Part shown: positions 30,901 to 41,600 of the stretch, one piece after another
How the letters are laid out: the number at the start of each line of letters is the position of its first letter
Numbering within the stretch: the first letter of the stretch is position 1
Source of the DNA: Endotrypanum monterogeii
Lineage: Eukaryota > Euglenozoa > Kinetoplastea > Trypanosomatida > Trypanosomatidae
Direction: 5' to 3'
DNA length: 64,000 nucleotides
NCBI GenBank assembly: GCA_000333855.2
Contig: CM007315.1
Location: 85,679 to 149,678 of the forward strand
Translations under genes and position numbers: made by a program
Notes under the pieces: generated by a model
Seen by the model: the letters and a program-made list of their open reading frames with translations, nothing else
What the model was told of the DNA's origin: nothing
Database searches by the model: none

Positions 30901-32191
30901 TGCTATCACGACTGCCTCCCTCTTTTTGTTGCGCTGCGTCGGCAGGCAGGTCTTGTGCACGTGAGCTGAGGTACACGCTCACCAACTTGTAACCCCGTGA
31001 CGACGCCGTTAACTGTGAGAAAGCGTTGTGACAGCGGTTGCACAGCTCCAGACATGGACCGACGAGAGCCACACGCGTGGCGACTCCGTGCTCGAGGTGG
31101 TACACCACACGCTCCGACGCACTCACTCTCTCCATGGTGTCGACGACACAGTCCTCTTCCTCCGGCGTAAGGCGCTGCTGCGGCAGGGGCACCCGCTGCC
31201 TGTTGCCATCGGCATGAGCGCGACTATCCCCCATGCGGACTGTAGGCTCACCGCCGCCCTCCGCCCCCCTCTGTTCCCGCGAGAGCGCCTCGACCTGACG
31301 GAACCACAGTGGTGCGCGCTCGAGGACGGCGGTCGCCTCCCTCTCAACGTCAAAAAGAGCCACCGCGCCTACCTCATCCACGCTCACCACCGCCGGTGTC
31401 AGGGACAGAGGATGGCACGGCTCCAGCGCCACGTGGGTGCACTGCATGCAGACCACTTTATTCGTGTGGTGTTTTGTGTGGCCCAGACAGAAGTGCGCCC
31501 CACTACTCAGGACGGAGACACTGTGCACAACGCGGTCATTGCCGGACGCCACACAAAAGTATCGACTCCACTTAGAGAGGTAAACAGATCCATTCGCCAG
31601 GAACGTCTGCATCGCCACACACATGTATGAATCACGCAACTCGAACTGCTGACGGGTCTCGATCAGTTCAAACACGCCTGTGCCCTCCCCACCGCTGTGC
31701 GACCCCACCGAAGGTGGGACGCCTGCCACGGCAGTGCTGTTGGTAAGTCGACCTGTGAGGTTATTCACTGTCGAGGGGGACGCAGACTCGGAGAGCACAG
31801 TGGGGGGCGTCACAACAGGGAGTTGTCGCTCTCGATACAGTCGCAGACCAGTGCGGTGGGCTGTCACAACCGTCGAAAGACCCGCGACGCAGAGGGCGTT
31901 AATGCGCGCGTTGGGAAAGGGATCCAAAAGAATAGCTGACGGGCGTTGATGTGAAGGGAAGCAGCAGACATGAGGGGGATGGTGCTTGTGCGACCCTCCG
32001 AGTTTTCGCCGCAGGCGGCGGTCGCCTCCCGAAGATGCACTGCTGCCCCCCTTGCCGTGACCGCTGCGCTGAGATCGTCGACCATGCCTTGAGGATGACT
32101 GGCGCGCCTGAGACACAGATTTGCAGGAGGCACTCGCCGACACGTCTCCGCTCTCCCTCGGGCTCCTCAGAAAAAAACCGCTGCCGGGCAT
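27953..32191 (-). CDS. Large hypothetical protein with C-terminal DysF-like motif
   Basis: A 1412-residue protein with a true ATG at 32191. The first 75 residues are Ser/Arg/Gly/His-rich and disordered. Residues about 85-600 contain short hydrophobic strands separated by polar loops (for example INALCVAGLSTVVTAHRTGLRLY and KWSRYFCVASGNDRVVHSV), in the style of a beta-propeller. The middle (about 640-1070) is low in complexity and rich in Ser, Ala and His. Residues about 1080-1340 are folded-looking. At 1338-1381 the spaced tryptophans (WEVGPWTYATRW, then FTW) followed by a basic RCRRRQLSRLR run resemble the end of a DysF domain as in TECPR1 and fungal peroxisomal peroxins. A short coiled coil closes the protein (about 1384-1412). 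A role in membrane repair, autophagy or peroxisome biology would follow if the DysF call is right; that is inference. Confidence 0.78.
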   Translation of the reverse strand: MPGSGFFLRSPRESGDVSASASCKSVSQARQSSSRHGRRSQRSGHGKGGSSASSGGDRRLRRKLGGSHKHHPPHVCCFPSHQRPSAILLDPFPNARINALCVAGLSTVVTAHRTGLRLYRERQLPVVTPPTVLSESASPSTVNNLTGRLTNSTAVAGVPPSVGSHSGGEGTGVFELIETRQQFELRDSYMCVAMQTFLANGSVYLSKWSRYFCVASGNDRVVHSVSVLSSGAHFCLGHTKHHTNKVVCMQCTHVALEPCHPLSLTPAVVSVDEVGAVALFDVEREATAVLERAPLWFRQVEALSREQRGAEGGGEPTVRMGDSRAHADGNRQRVPLPQQRLTPEEEDCVVDTMERVSASERVVYHLEHGVATRVALVGPCLELCNRCHNAFSQLTASSRGYKLVSVYLSSRAQDLPADAAQQKEGGSRDSTGTAELNVVLLRVLWGPRRAFVLEELHLVREAAPTDVCDAGIAMNAPPYQVGAPMTLLLARPSLEMWGLSGCTGELIETHRMYTYYDGAHRGGCRAASEFFLHWIPLGRHRLAVENGVHGEEEMSWLCTAAVTSDGTVLLLGSAPTPVGRCGVGSVDPLAAPHVVHHAPAADQIERTVEFFTDADLEAWLDDISVPDSQCSSQPERKHCFSTTAAPVPQNEEVLTAGNVPRDTEDQEHSVAPSHNNVSFPYTVLMGLYSPKRSHKKHLHDGVSSHSTGLVSLLPDWRSNRLLLFREDHETLLSVPLPFAERVGTLTDTKEFDRDTCEVGDGSAKHFVAAKVSDGPLSSPSASSKQHATPGEAQESGVAQYLKGATTRVATAASQGWSTSIQRWAPSAPSYFTYFDSSRRIDTEGQSAPHHPLSEKPPAPAPESCAATLLADTAATRVSTAVVTDSEGPRPFFSFTRPLMSALFHLTGEDEPPVSSAIVKAALEEKTMPSVKSTEKVSGIALSSVPIEHQSGGVARLLSSAVSSRAASVSIQRSVSAHHTHRPHSRHHQRHNSARENSAAGSLHPPSTLMSSHGNRRSPASSAALPHTQTIQEESAARASYMAAQTTLLREQSEMQRDSRGSASGLTVDDAAQNPTRATERGQYALPHLIEVGEPLARNALLYAWKDGHNDLYIRFSVERDELQQGKGGGEVDTHMEALSLKGENSPVFRHPSRRNRRASDAHLSFCWPADVENGVHSMGFLSKYNLNVLKRATAEGDGSCFDFQAYFTTLQVPPHVLDLHERDKCHFELEDLRLQQAKDLAALQPYNIVTIFQNEERADVASAEWCLHATFPYDDALDGHVVDLQQLNRDAVGGRSTTAAVEWRWADASETEAWYQVHNPKRDSRHRLRSLMKDLKDWEVGPWTYATRWPSREEEIREGRGFTWSASESPEHRCRRRQLSRLRVSVAELKQQQELMVSHQRELDMLREELRL

Positions 32192-32871
32192 TAATGAGTG
32201 ATGAACCTCAGGGTGAGAGGTTCGCTAGATCGTGCGCTGGTGCACGCGAGTGTGCGCAGACGGCCACGTTGACCCTCTCTCCTAATACAGTTTTAGGATA
32301 GCGTGTCAAATGTTAGAAAGGAAAAATAAGGAAGGAAATACGGGTCCGTCTCGCTAATGTACAAGAAGAAGTGCCACGCCGGGTAGGGTAGACCCTGCAA
32401 TGTGGTCCATACAAGCGCTCTGTAACTGGCACCGAGCCACGAGAGGGAGGGAGGGGACAGCATGCAGCAAGGGGAAGAAAAAGGAGAAGAATGTGTAAAC
32501 AATAATGTGAGCAAACACGAAGCGGGTCTCTCCAACTCGAAAGGAGGAAGTACTAGGCCCCCATCCTCCGCACCCCACCCCATCGACCTCTTTTTTTCGA
32601 GAGAGAGGGACGCCACTCTTGGCACGATAGAAAACGGCGTGCCGACTTGCTCAAATAAAAAAAATGCACCCAGAAATCAGCCACGGGAGAGGTACACACG
32701 TTTGGGGGCCTTTACTTAAACTCTTTGCTCTCGTCGTCGCCGTTGTCAGGCGATGGAGCGGTAGCCACCTCGCACTGCACTCATCGTTTGGTTTGTATGG
32801 ACAGTCCACGGGGGAGCGTGATAATGTGTATTCATTCAAAATCTAGCATGGATACACACACACACACAGGA

Positions 32872-32911
<40 letters not shown>

Positions 32912-33655
32912 GTCATAGGCATACGCATACTTCCCGCCATCACATAAACATGCACACATCCACTCCAAGAAAAAATGTAAACCAGAAAAAAGGAAAAGAA
33001 AATGACACACATAATGAGGGTATTCGAATGGAAAGGGAGATGGGGGTGGAAAAAAAAATGGGGGGAAGGGGGTGAGGGGGGGCTATAGCCAAGGACCCGG
33101 GGAAAAAATACACGCACACAGTATATGAAACATATAAAGCACAAAACAGTGTGGGATGAAGAACAGCGAAACAATGGATAATAATCAAAAAAAAACTCAA
33201 AACATGAACGGGAACAGCTCAGCAGCAGCGCCGTAATGAAGATATCAGCCCCCTACATGTATGGGGTTAACACCTGCAGGGTATTGGGAAATCAATCGCT
33301 CCTCCCCTGCTCCATACACTCCCTACTAACCTACTCATCCAGTCCGTATCCCCTCCTCCATTCCCCCCCCCCCTTCGCCTGCGCCATACCGTGAGTTTTT
33401 CAATAATAATAAAAGGATAAGAATGTTTAAAAACAAGAGGGGAAAAGGGGTGGGAGTGTCGGTATCGATCGGAGCTGGTGCTGCTTTGTGCATCAGCACA
33501 CAATGCGAACCACACCAATAGACGGACATCTATGGAAAGGAAAAAAAAAGCCGAGGGCGCAGAAGGGGGGGAGGAAGGGAACACAAGGAGAGGGAACTTA
33601 CCTAGGGCCTACAGAAGCAGCCGCCCATGCGGCTGCTAGAGCGCTTGGTGATTGA

Positions 33656-33692
<37 letters not shown>

Positions 33693-35173
33693 TGTGTGTG
33701 TGGCACGAGGTAAAATCATTGTGAAAGCAGACACACACATATACAAGCGAGGCGGAAAGACGTCTCTGCGACTTTCTTATGAGAATGCCACCTCAACGCT
33801 CTCCTGCGTATCAGACAGTCAACTTCATGCCCCTCCCCTCCCCCCCCTCACAATCCCCCATTGCACGACGCATGTAAATGGGAGAGGTGCCTCGTTGAAG
33901 CGCCACATCGGTCACTCCAACAGAATCAATCAGCACCCCCTACTCCCCTTCACCTGACGGCTACGTAGCGAGTGACGAAGCACTGCTCTGCATGAGCAGA
34001 AATATATAACAAAACTCTAAAGAAAAGAAAAATGAGCAGTAGAAACACACACACAAAGGTGGAAGGAGGGGAGGAGGAGGGAGAAGAGGAGAAGCATTGA
34101 TCGTGTCGGGGCGAGGGGGAGCACAAACTGGAATGCAGCACGAGGGCACAACACCTTCTCTAAGCACGTCCAACACAAGAGAAAACCGGGATGCCGATAG
34201 GCAGCAATGACGGAGGGTGTCAACCTGAATGATGCACAATATCGTTACGGAAGCCGCACCGATGCATTCTTTCTCACCTGACACTCTTCCCTCCCTCAGA
34301 AAATGGAGAAAGGTAAAAAATAAAAATAAAACAATCATCGAAACAGAGGGAAAATGGTCAACAGAAATGGCGAGGCCGTTGCAGGTGAAACCTTTGCCAG
34401 GAAGGCTACTCGACGGACGACGCCCGCTATTTTTTTTTTCGACATCAGGTCGACAGAGGGCGGAGAAAAATATTTGACAAAGCAGCAAACAGGCAGTGAA
34501 GGAGAGCGATAGGAAAGGGAGATCAGAGAAATGAAAGCGATGCAATGGAAAGCACTCAATACAAGACGTCCACACACGCGGAGACCCGGAGACGCAGCTA
34601 CACACACCCAGACACACACACACACACACACACACGCGCGCGCAAATTTCTTTTTGAGCGATTCACAAACAAAGCTGCAACGAAAACTCTACTGAAGTAG
34701 AAAACCTAGCACTGCGCATACCACAGACATCAAAGCACCAATGTCTCAGTGGCCGTGCCTCGAAGTATGCTCAAGAAGGGTTGGATAGGTCCATCAGGGT
34801 ATCTTGCAAGCCACAGGGGAACAAATAATAAAAAGGGGGAGAGAGGGCAGGAGCCGTCACGATGTGGCAAATCTCAGCAAGTGGAAGGGGAATATAAAAC
34901 ACAAGTCAAAAAACAAAAACAAAAACATGATAAAGTGGAGAGTTGCGAACCTATCGAGCGCAGAAATGGAGCGCAGGTGAGTACGTGGTAGCAATGCCCT
35001 CTGAGGATGAAGAGACTGCTCGAAAAAAACACCTTCAGGTGTCACCGACACTAAGTTATTCGAGCCACTTGCCCCCTACATGGTCACAGAAAGGGGGCGC
35101 GACAGAAGCCCAGCGTTTGCCACGTACTTCCCCGCCACACACACACACCTCCCCTCAGGTCACCCTCTTTTGT
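32192..35173. other. Gene-free 3 kb spacer before the calpain-like array
   Basis: No gene is supported. (TA)n tracts lie at about 32876-32905 and 33657-33690; (CA)n at about 34612-34635; C- and G-runs near 33365 and 33840. Frames in this stretch are low in complexity. It separates the single-copy genes from the calpain-like array and contains the 3' UTR of the calpain-like gene ending at 35174. Confidence 0.55.
32876..32905. repeat. (TA)n microsatellite
   Basis: TA dinucleotide tract preceded by (CA)n; a second one lies at 33657-33690 in the same spacer. Confidence 0.85.
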
Positions 35174-37528
35174 TTACTCCAATACGCCAAATTCGCGGAG
35201 CCGCTCGTCCACGATTTCCTCCGCGATACCCTCGATCGGTTGCCGAGGCGTTCGAATCTGATACTCGGCCACAGTGTCCTCCATCATCCCTGCCTGGGAA
35301 AAAGACGGCATGTTGGCGAATACACGGCAGTTCCGGTCCACCCGCTTGAACTCCACCTTGATGCCGTTGCCCACGTAGGTGTCGGGCAGCAGCCCCATCA
35401 CGTAGGGTTTTGTGGCAGTAGGGTCATGGATGCGAGGAATGACAAAATACGGGTTGTGCTCTGGTACAAAGGTGTACCGCATCGCAACTTCGCGGGAGAA
35501 GTTAAACTTGAGTTGTCGATCCGGCTTCTCCACCATGGCGCTGCTGGTCGCATCAAGCCTCTCCTTCTTGCCGCCGTGGCGGAAAACACTCAGCAGCAGT
35601 GCGTGGTACTCCAGCGATGGGTCGTCGCGCTCATCCTCCTGGGAAAGAGTGAGATAGACCTCAGTCGGTGCAGAGACATTGATCTCAAACGAGACAGTCG
35701 GAGTGCCGTTGGTGAACTCACCACGCACGCGGTAGTCAAACCACGGCGTGCGAAGGTGGCAGCAGCCACCACCAGAAAAGATCCGCAGCGCGTCGGCCCA
35801 CTCCATCCAAAAGGTGCGGTCCAGATCAGACGGATTCCCACCGTGCCTGTAGCACGCACCGCGCACGGACGGGTACTTGTCCCAGCGTTTGTCGTCTTTA
35901 CCCCACGCACCGGTCCACTCAAGACCATTGCCCCAGGGGTTACGTATGCGCAGCAAACGGAGGTCAAGGTCCTCGAAGTACTCAATCTGGAGCACTGCGT
36001 AGCCGTGGTGAAGCCGCAGTCCCATTTGCTCGTACTCGGCCTCCAACTCCGGGTTCGCGCTGACGACATTCGAGTTGCCGAATGACTCACCCCCGTCGGC
36101 TGGGGTGCAGAGCATCTGAAGATAGTCCATCTTGTTGTAGGAGAGCATCTCCAAGAAGAGGATGTCGTCACCAGCCTGCGCGCCTTCCCAGAAGCCCTCG
36201 TAGCGTGTCACTGGGAAGCCGGTAAACTCCGAAAGCGGCTCGAGAGGATCGCCGCTCGCTATGTTCGCATAGGAGCCGTGCACCTTTGCGTACGCTTTCT
36301 CCAACAGCGCCACCCACATGCGCCGCACATCCACGGAACACCGCGCGAACTCGGGGCCTTCGTGCGTTGCAGGCAGGAAGTCGTCTAGGAGCACCGGCAG
36401 CCACCAACCGTTGAAGTTTATCGTTACCCAGTAGGCGCCGAGGGAACGCTCGACCTTGCCGTTGGCAGAGCTCACCGGGTGTCGGAAGAGGTCGCGTACT
36501 CGATTGCCGTTAGCGTCAGTCACAGCTGACATGGCGGAAACGAGGTACGTGTCGCCAATAGTGCCGTGGGTCACCTGTGACGGCAGGATTTCGCGTCGGA
36601 AAAGGCGAACCTCCTTGAGCTGCTCCTCTGGAACCCAGGTGGTCGGGCGATGCCACGGTATAAAGCGAGGCAGGTACTTGTCGACATCAGAGCGGTAGAG
36701 TGAGTAATCGCATGGGCGGAAGTCGCAGTCGATGTACGGCTTTTCGTTCTCCTCGCAGTACGCCAGCACCTTCTCCTCTGTCAGGTCATCCTCCCGCACG
36801 CCCATAGCCTGCGCCATGTCTGCCAGGTCGTCCGCGATGCGGTCGTTCACTTCTCCGTACAGAACATCTCGTTTGTTATCGTTCAGCGGCACTGCCTTTG
36901 CGCTGCACTTGAAGCCATTCATTTTCCCGGAAACCAACTTCACCGTCTCACCGGGGAAGACCACAACCGACGCAGACAATTCGTTGGTGTTCATGACATA
37001 CAGCTCAACGTTGTCGCCGGGCTGCAAGTCTGACTTGGCGCCAAAGGTGAGCCTCACGTGCATTTCGTATTTTTCCGTGTCGTTGTAGTAGTGCCACGCC
37101 CCGTCCCGCGTCACCACCTTAAAGAGTAGACCATTTTCGAAGACGGGTGTCACGTCACCCTCGAGGGAAGGTCCGCTGAGGAGGTATGTGTGGCCCGTGC
37201 GTTGGGTGCGATCTTTTTCGGAGATATTCAGTGTGGTTGTGTCAATTGTCTTGTCCTCGAATTCATCGCACTCATCATCGTTCACGTACGGCGGGGGGAG
37301 GTCGCGGCGCGGTGGCACGTATTTTTTGGCTGCATCATTATCCAAGTGCATGTTGCGCAGATTTTGTATGTCCTTCATGTTGCGTGGCAGCAGGTCCGGA
37401 AGAGGCGTGGGCACACGCACCGGGTGCAACGTGTCCTCGTCCATCTTGCTGAGCTGCACAGGCAGGGGCATCATGTAGTCCGCAGGGAACGCCGGAAGTC
37501 GCGGCTCGGACGTTGCCACAGACGTCAT
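35174..37528 (-). CDS. Calpain-like protein, catalytic Cys replaced by Thr
   Basis: 784 residues, true ATG at 37528. The N-terminal 90 residues are Pro-rich and acidic. Residues about 110-225 form the kinetoplastid DUF1935 domain (GDVTPVFENGLLFKVV, WHYYNDTEKYEMHV). The papain-like CysPc domain spans about 300-590: the active-site segment reads HGTIGDTYLV, so Thr327 stands where calpains have Cys, while His508 (LHHGYAVLQIEYF) and Asn530 (RIRNPWG) remain. A C2-like domain III follows to about residue 760. Without the nucleophile it should not be a classical protease; such calpain-related proteins in trypanosomatids are often cytoskeletal or membrane-linked. It is first in genome order of the array and, with the terminal gene at 61562, has the best preserved fold. 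Confidence 0.93.
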   Translation of the reverse strand: MTSVATSEPRLPAFPADYMMPLPVQLSKMDEDTLHPVRVPTPLPDLLPRNMKDIQNLRNMHLDNDAAKKYVPPRRDLPPPYVNDDECDEFEDKTIDTTTLNISEKDRTQRTGHTYLLSGPSLEGDVTPVFENGLLFKVVTRDGAWHYYNDTEKYEMHVRLTFGAKSDLQPGDNVELYVMNTNELSASVVVFPGETVKLVSGKMNGFKCSAKAVPLNDNKRDVLYGEVNDRIADDLADMAQAMGVREDDLTEEKVLAYCEENEKPYIDCDFRPCDYSLYRSDVDKYLPRFIPWHRPTTWVPEEQLKEVRLFRREILPSQVTHGTIGDTYLVSAMSAVTDANGNRVRDLFRHPVSSANGKVERSLGAYWVTINFNGWWLPVLLDDFLPATHEGPEFARCSVDVRRMWVALLEKAYAKVHGSYANIASGDPLEPLSEFTGFPVTRYEGFWEGAQAGDDILFLEMLSYNKMDYLQMLCTPADGGESFGNSNVVSANPELEAEYEQMGLRLHHGYAVLQIEYFEDLDLRLLRIRNPWGNGLEWTGAWGKDDKRWDKYPSVRGACYRHGGNPSDLDRTFWMEWADALRIFSGGGCCHLRTPWFDYRVRGEFTNGTPTVSFEINVSAPTEVYLTLSQEDERDDPSLEYHALLLSVFRHGGKKERLDATSSAMVEKPDRQLKFNFSREVAMRYTFVPEHNPYFVIPRIHDPTATKPYVMGLLPDTYVGNGIKVEFKRVDRNCRVFANMPSFSQAGMMEDTVAEYQIRTPRQPIEGIAEEIVDERLREFGVLE

Positions 37529-38662
37529 TGGAGCCTCGTCGTTGATACAGTGCTGGTATAAATTATAGACGGTACTGTTGCTGTACCACTGCAGGGCAGT
37601 CGAGGTGTTTCACGACAGCAGAAGGCAGAAAGGTGAAGAAAAAAAAAGAAGCGGTGCTGCGCTGTGTTGAGAAAATACTGTGTCAACCAAAAACAAAATG
37701 AGGACGAGGGACATGAGGTGGGAGAAGGTGGAAAAAAAAAAAGCTGTGGATGACATCGGAGGAGATGGCGAGAGTAGCACCCTGCACCGCGCAGCAGTAC
37801 CCTAGGTGTGACAGTCGAACAGTACTCTCCGTAGCACACGCACTTTTGATTCGTGAGCAGCGGCAGAAACATAATAATCGGTAACACACACACACACACA
37901 CACACAGACAGGCGCACGGGGCCCTCTCCCCGCCCCTACTGCGCGAGCATCCCTCCACCCTCAACCAGATTGCATTGTGATACGGGGCATTTTTTTTCAT
38001 TTATGTATTCCATTTTCTTTTGGTTACATCGTTGTGGTTGTTGTTTTTTTTGATTCCAGCTTACACTCGGTGTGAATACGCACATGTCCCAAAGCGTCGC
38101 CCGCTCAGGGGTGGGGGAGAGGAGGAGCACAGGCATCTGAGCAGAAAGAAAGGGGCGAGCAAGTGTGCGCTCAGGAAGTCGATTGAGTTGCGCACAACAA
38201 AAAGAGGTGAGGAGAAAAGAAGAGGTACAAAAGGGGAGAAACCATCCAAAATAGAAGAAGGCATTCACAAGCGAATGAGGGACGTGCACGCCAAAATCGT
38301 GCACGCTTTGGCTTTATGGTGGAGGATAGCAAAAAAAAAAAAGAAGTAGAGGATGGGAAGAGAGAGAGAGAGAGAGAGAGAGAGAAGGAGGGGGAAGAGG
38401 AGGGGGGACAGCCACAGACATCTCCAAGTCAGCTGTTCGTGTGATTTGTGTGCATAAGAAAGCACTGCAGAAGGCATGTGCGCATACCAACAGGGAGAAA
38501 ATCCGCTTCGTGCGCCTACGTCCAGCCACTGATCCCTCCTCCGCATCCCTTTTCTGTAGCAGTGCTTTCGCGGTGGGCAAGGGCGGCAACATAGGTCGAG
38601 CATCAGAAGCCAGTTGCTCTCCCTAGGACGGAGCGAGAAACCCCTCTCCCCCTCCCTCTCCC
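37529..38662. other. Spacer between calpain-like genes 1 and 2
   Basis: No gene is seen. A (CA)n tract lies at about 37887-37906, a GA repeat at 38359-38386 and T/A homopolymers. Minus-strand poly-T near 37733-37742 and 37637-37645 could serve the splice site of the gene starting at 37528. Confidence 0.55.
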
Positions 38663-41600
38663 CTAGACGGTTCGCGTCTCGTTGCCAAAGATCCGAGATC
38701 CCTCACACGTGATGACCCCCGCCTCTGTACACACTTGATACTCCGCTGTCACGTGCGAGACTCTTTCTAGCAAAAACTCCCTTGTGGGGTCTGTGAAGAC
38801 GCCGCAGCTGCGCCGCAGGGAGACAAAGTGGACGGACAGGTCCTTATCATCACCGACAGCGGCGTCACTGACGATGGACAAGACAAAGCACACTTCTCGC
38901 GCCGTGGGCATCGAGGCAGCGTTGGAGACAGGCAGATTCCCTTCCTCGACCCCGATGCCCCCCATCCCGCTGGGGTCAAGCAGCGGAACAACGAAAACGG
39001 GGGCGTCGCTGCTTTTTGTGCTCGGTGGAACAACCACCTTCATGGACACATCACGCGCCACGACATATGTCCTCCGACCTGTCACGGATTCGATGTCGTC
39101 GCACGACTCGCTGATCACCTTCGCAGACTGGTTTTCTTGCAGGCGCACCACCGAAAGCGCCGTCCCTCGGAGCGGGATGGGGCGAGAGGCGACGATAGTA
39201 CCGAAGTTGTCGAGGGTCTCGCTCACCGTTTCGAGTGAGAGCGTCACATACAATTCTGCCCTTCGCCGCGCCTTGAGCTCAAGCACCAGCCGCGGGCGAC
39301 CTTCCCGAAAAGCATCCTTGATGCGATACCGGTGCTTATCCCACATGGTATAACACACACCGCCGCCCGCGAACGCAGCTAGCGCCTCGCTCCACCGCAC
39401 CCACATCGTTCCTTTGCGTTCGTTCAGAGCGAGCACCTCGGGTGACACGTCTACCCGAGGATCAGGACTTATCGCACGGGACTCCAGACTTCTCGGTGGT
39501 CCCTCGAGGTTGGCGCTCGCAGCGACAAACCCAACGGCGCTGAGGCTGCTGTCCGGATGGTCGTACCATGTCGTGTACTTCCACTTCTTCTCGTAATGAC
39601 GATTGTTCAGGGTCTCCCACGTCCAGGGATTCTTCAGTCGCACCATGCGTAGGTCCAACTCCTCGTAGAAGGCGACGTCGCCCAAAAAGTAGATGCGCCC
39701 GGGAAGGAACTGCGGGACCGTACCCGTCGTCGGCAGCATTTGGGAAGAGCGCTTCCGGGACATGTTAATAGTCGGACTCGATTCCTCGTCGGTGGTTGGA
39801 GGGGAGAAAAGGAGGACGGTGCACCCAGCCCGCACACTGCGGTCAAGGTAGCGGAACAGTGAACGCGATGCGTTGCCGTCAGGCTTCTGCGCGGCGGCTG
39901 CCCATAAGGAATCGATGAAGCGCACTGGAAAGCCGGTAAAATCCTCCAGTGCCTCCATGGCGTCGACCAAGCACATGGCAGCATATGAGCCAAGCGACTT
40001 GGCGTACGCCTTCTCCAACAGCTGCACCCACAACCGGCGCGGGTCCTCGGCACAGCTCGCAAAGAGGGGCCCCTTCAGCGACGCGGGCACGTAGTCGTCG
40101 ATCAAGTAGTGATGCCACCACCCATTGTGCAGCAACCTCACGCGGTAGCACCCCTGCGCCCGCTCCATCTTGCCCGTGGGCGCACTGATGGGATGGCGAA
40201 ACATCCACCGCACGTGCACGGGAAACTGGGCCACCGCCGCCATCGCCGCCACCACCGTGTGATTGCACAACTCCCCTTGCCTCACCTGAAAGCACGAGAT
40301 CTCGCCACGGAAGAGACGGATCTGCGTCAGCTCATCGAGGCTGATGTACTCCTGCGGGCGCCGCCACGTGACTGCAGAAATGGCGAAGGCGTCTAAGGGA
40401 GCGCGATACAAACTCCCCACATCGGGACGGAAGCTGAGGTCGGTGAAGGAGAGTCGATTCTTTAAGCAGCACTTCAGAAACGCCTTCTGATCGGAGGCGC
40501 GACTCCACTTACCAAGCGCCTTGCGGACAGCGTTGATCTCGGCGTTGATCCGTCGAAGCGATTGGGTGAGGGAAGGAGAGACGTAATCACGCGGCACAGG
40601 GACTCGCTTCGCCAGGAAGCGTGGCTTAAAGGCGACGCCACTCATGAAAAAATTTGTTTCCTCAGGTAAAACAGCGATCGTGATTTCCGTCGACCCTGTG
40701 TCATCAATGGGGGCCCGGATGGCGCGTTCATTGATCTGCTCCCTCCCCTGTAGACGGCATTGCACACGCACCACCATCACCTCCTGGAGGGTGTCGTTGA
40801 AGAAGTGATACGCGCCCTTGGTGGTTTTGATCTTGTACAGCAAACCCTCCGGAAAGACAGGGGTGACAATACCGGAGATGGAGGGGTGCCCATATCTGAA
40901 GCGAGCGAATGGTACATAGGGCGTGGAGACACAGTTGAAGTCATCGAACTCGTCTGTGTCTGAGTCAGCGGTGCCGTTGGCCAGGCCACCAGCTTTGTCG
41001 AGCTGCTGGGAGAAGCTCGGTGTCTCCGTCGTGTCACCCTGTACCGCCGCCGGCAGCACCTCTGCGTCAGGCGTATCAACAATTTGAGGCCTCGACCCAC
41101 CGCGTGGGCGAGAGGCAAACCCGACCCTGCGCTGTGTCGATCGGAGAGGGCCACCCTCGCGCATAGTGGACAGGCAGTCTCTCCATATCTCCTCTTTGTG
41201 TTCCAGCAGCTCACGGCAGGCGGCTGTGGCAACGCGGAAGCGAGGAAACCGTTTCTGATGTTCTTGGAGGTAATCATAAATGACATGTAGCACCTCCGGA
41301 TCGGAGACGGTGCGCACGAACATCACCAATTTCTCCGTGGCGACTCGGCTGACGGTTGGGGTGCTTCCGGTGTCGGTGACACCATACTGTCGTGTCTCAG
41401 GACGCTTTTCCGGTGAAACCCCGGCCTCCATAAGAGCGGAAGTGGACTTGCTGAGGGAAATATGTAGCCGTGTTGACGCCGGGGGCTTCGCTGGGGAGTG
41501 TGAAATTGTTGTTTGAGGAGAAACCTCTGTGGAATTCTTTTCCTTCGTAGCGGCAACAACGGGAGTTGCAGCGTCATTCGCTTGTTGTGTCTGCTTTGTG

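Noticed and set aside
34943..36085. Plus-strand frame of 380 codons
   Set aside because: Mostly antisense to the calpain-like gene at 35174-37528; composition mirrors that gene.
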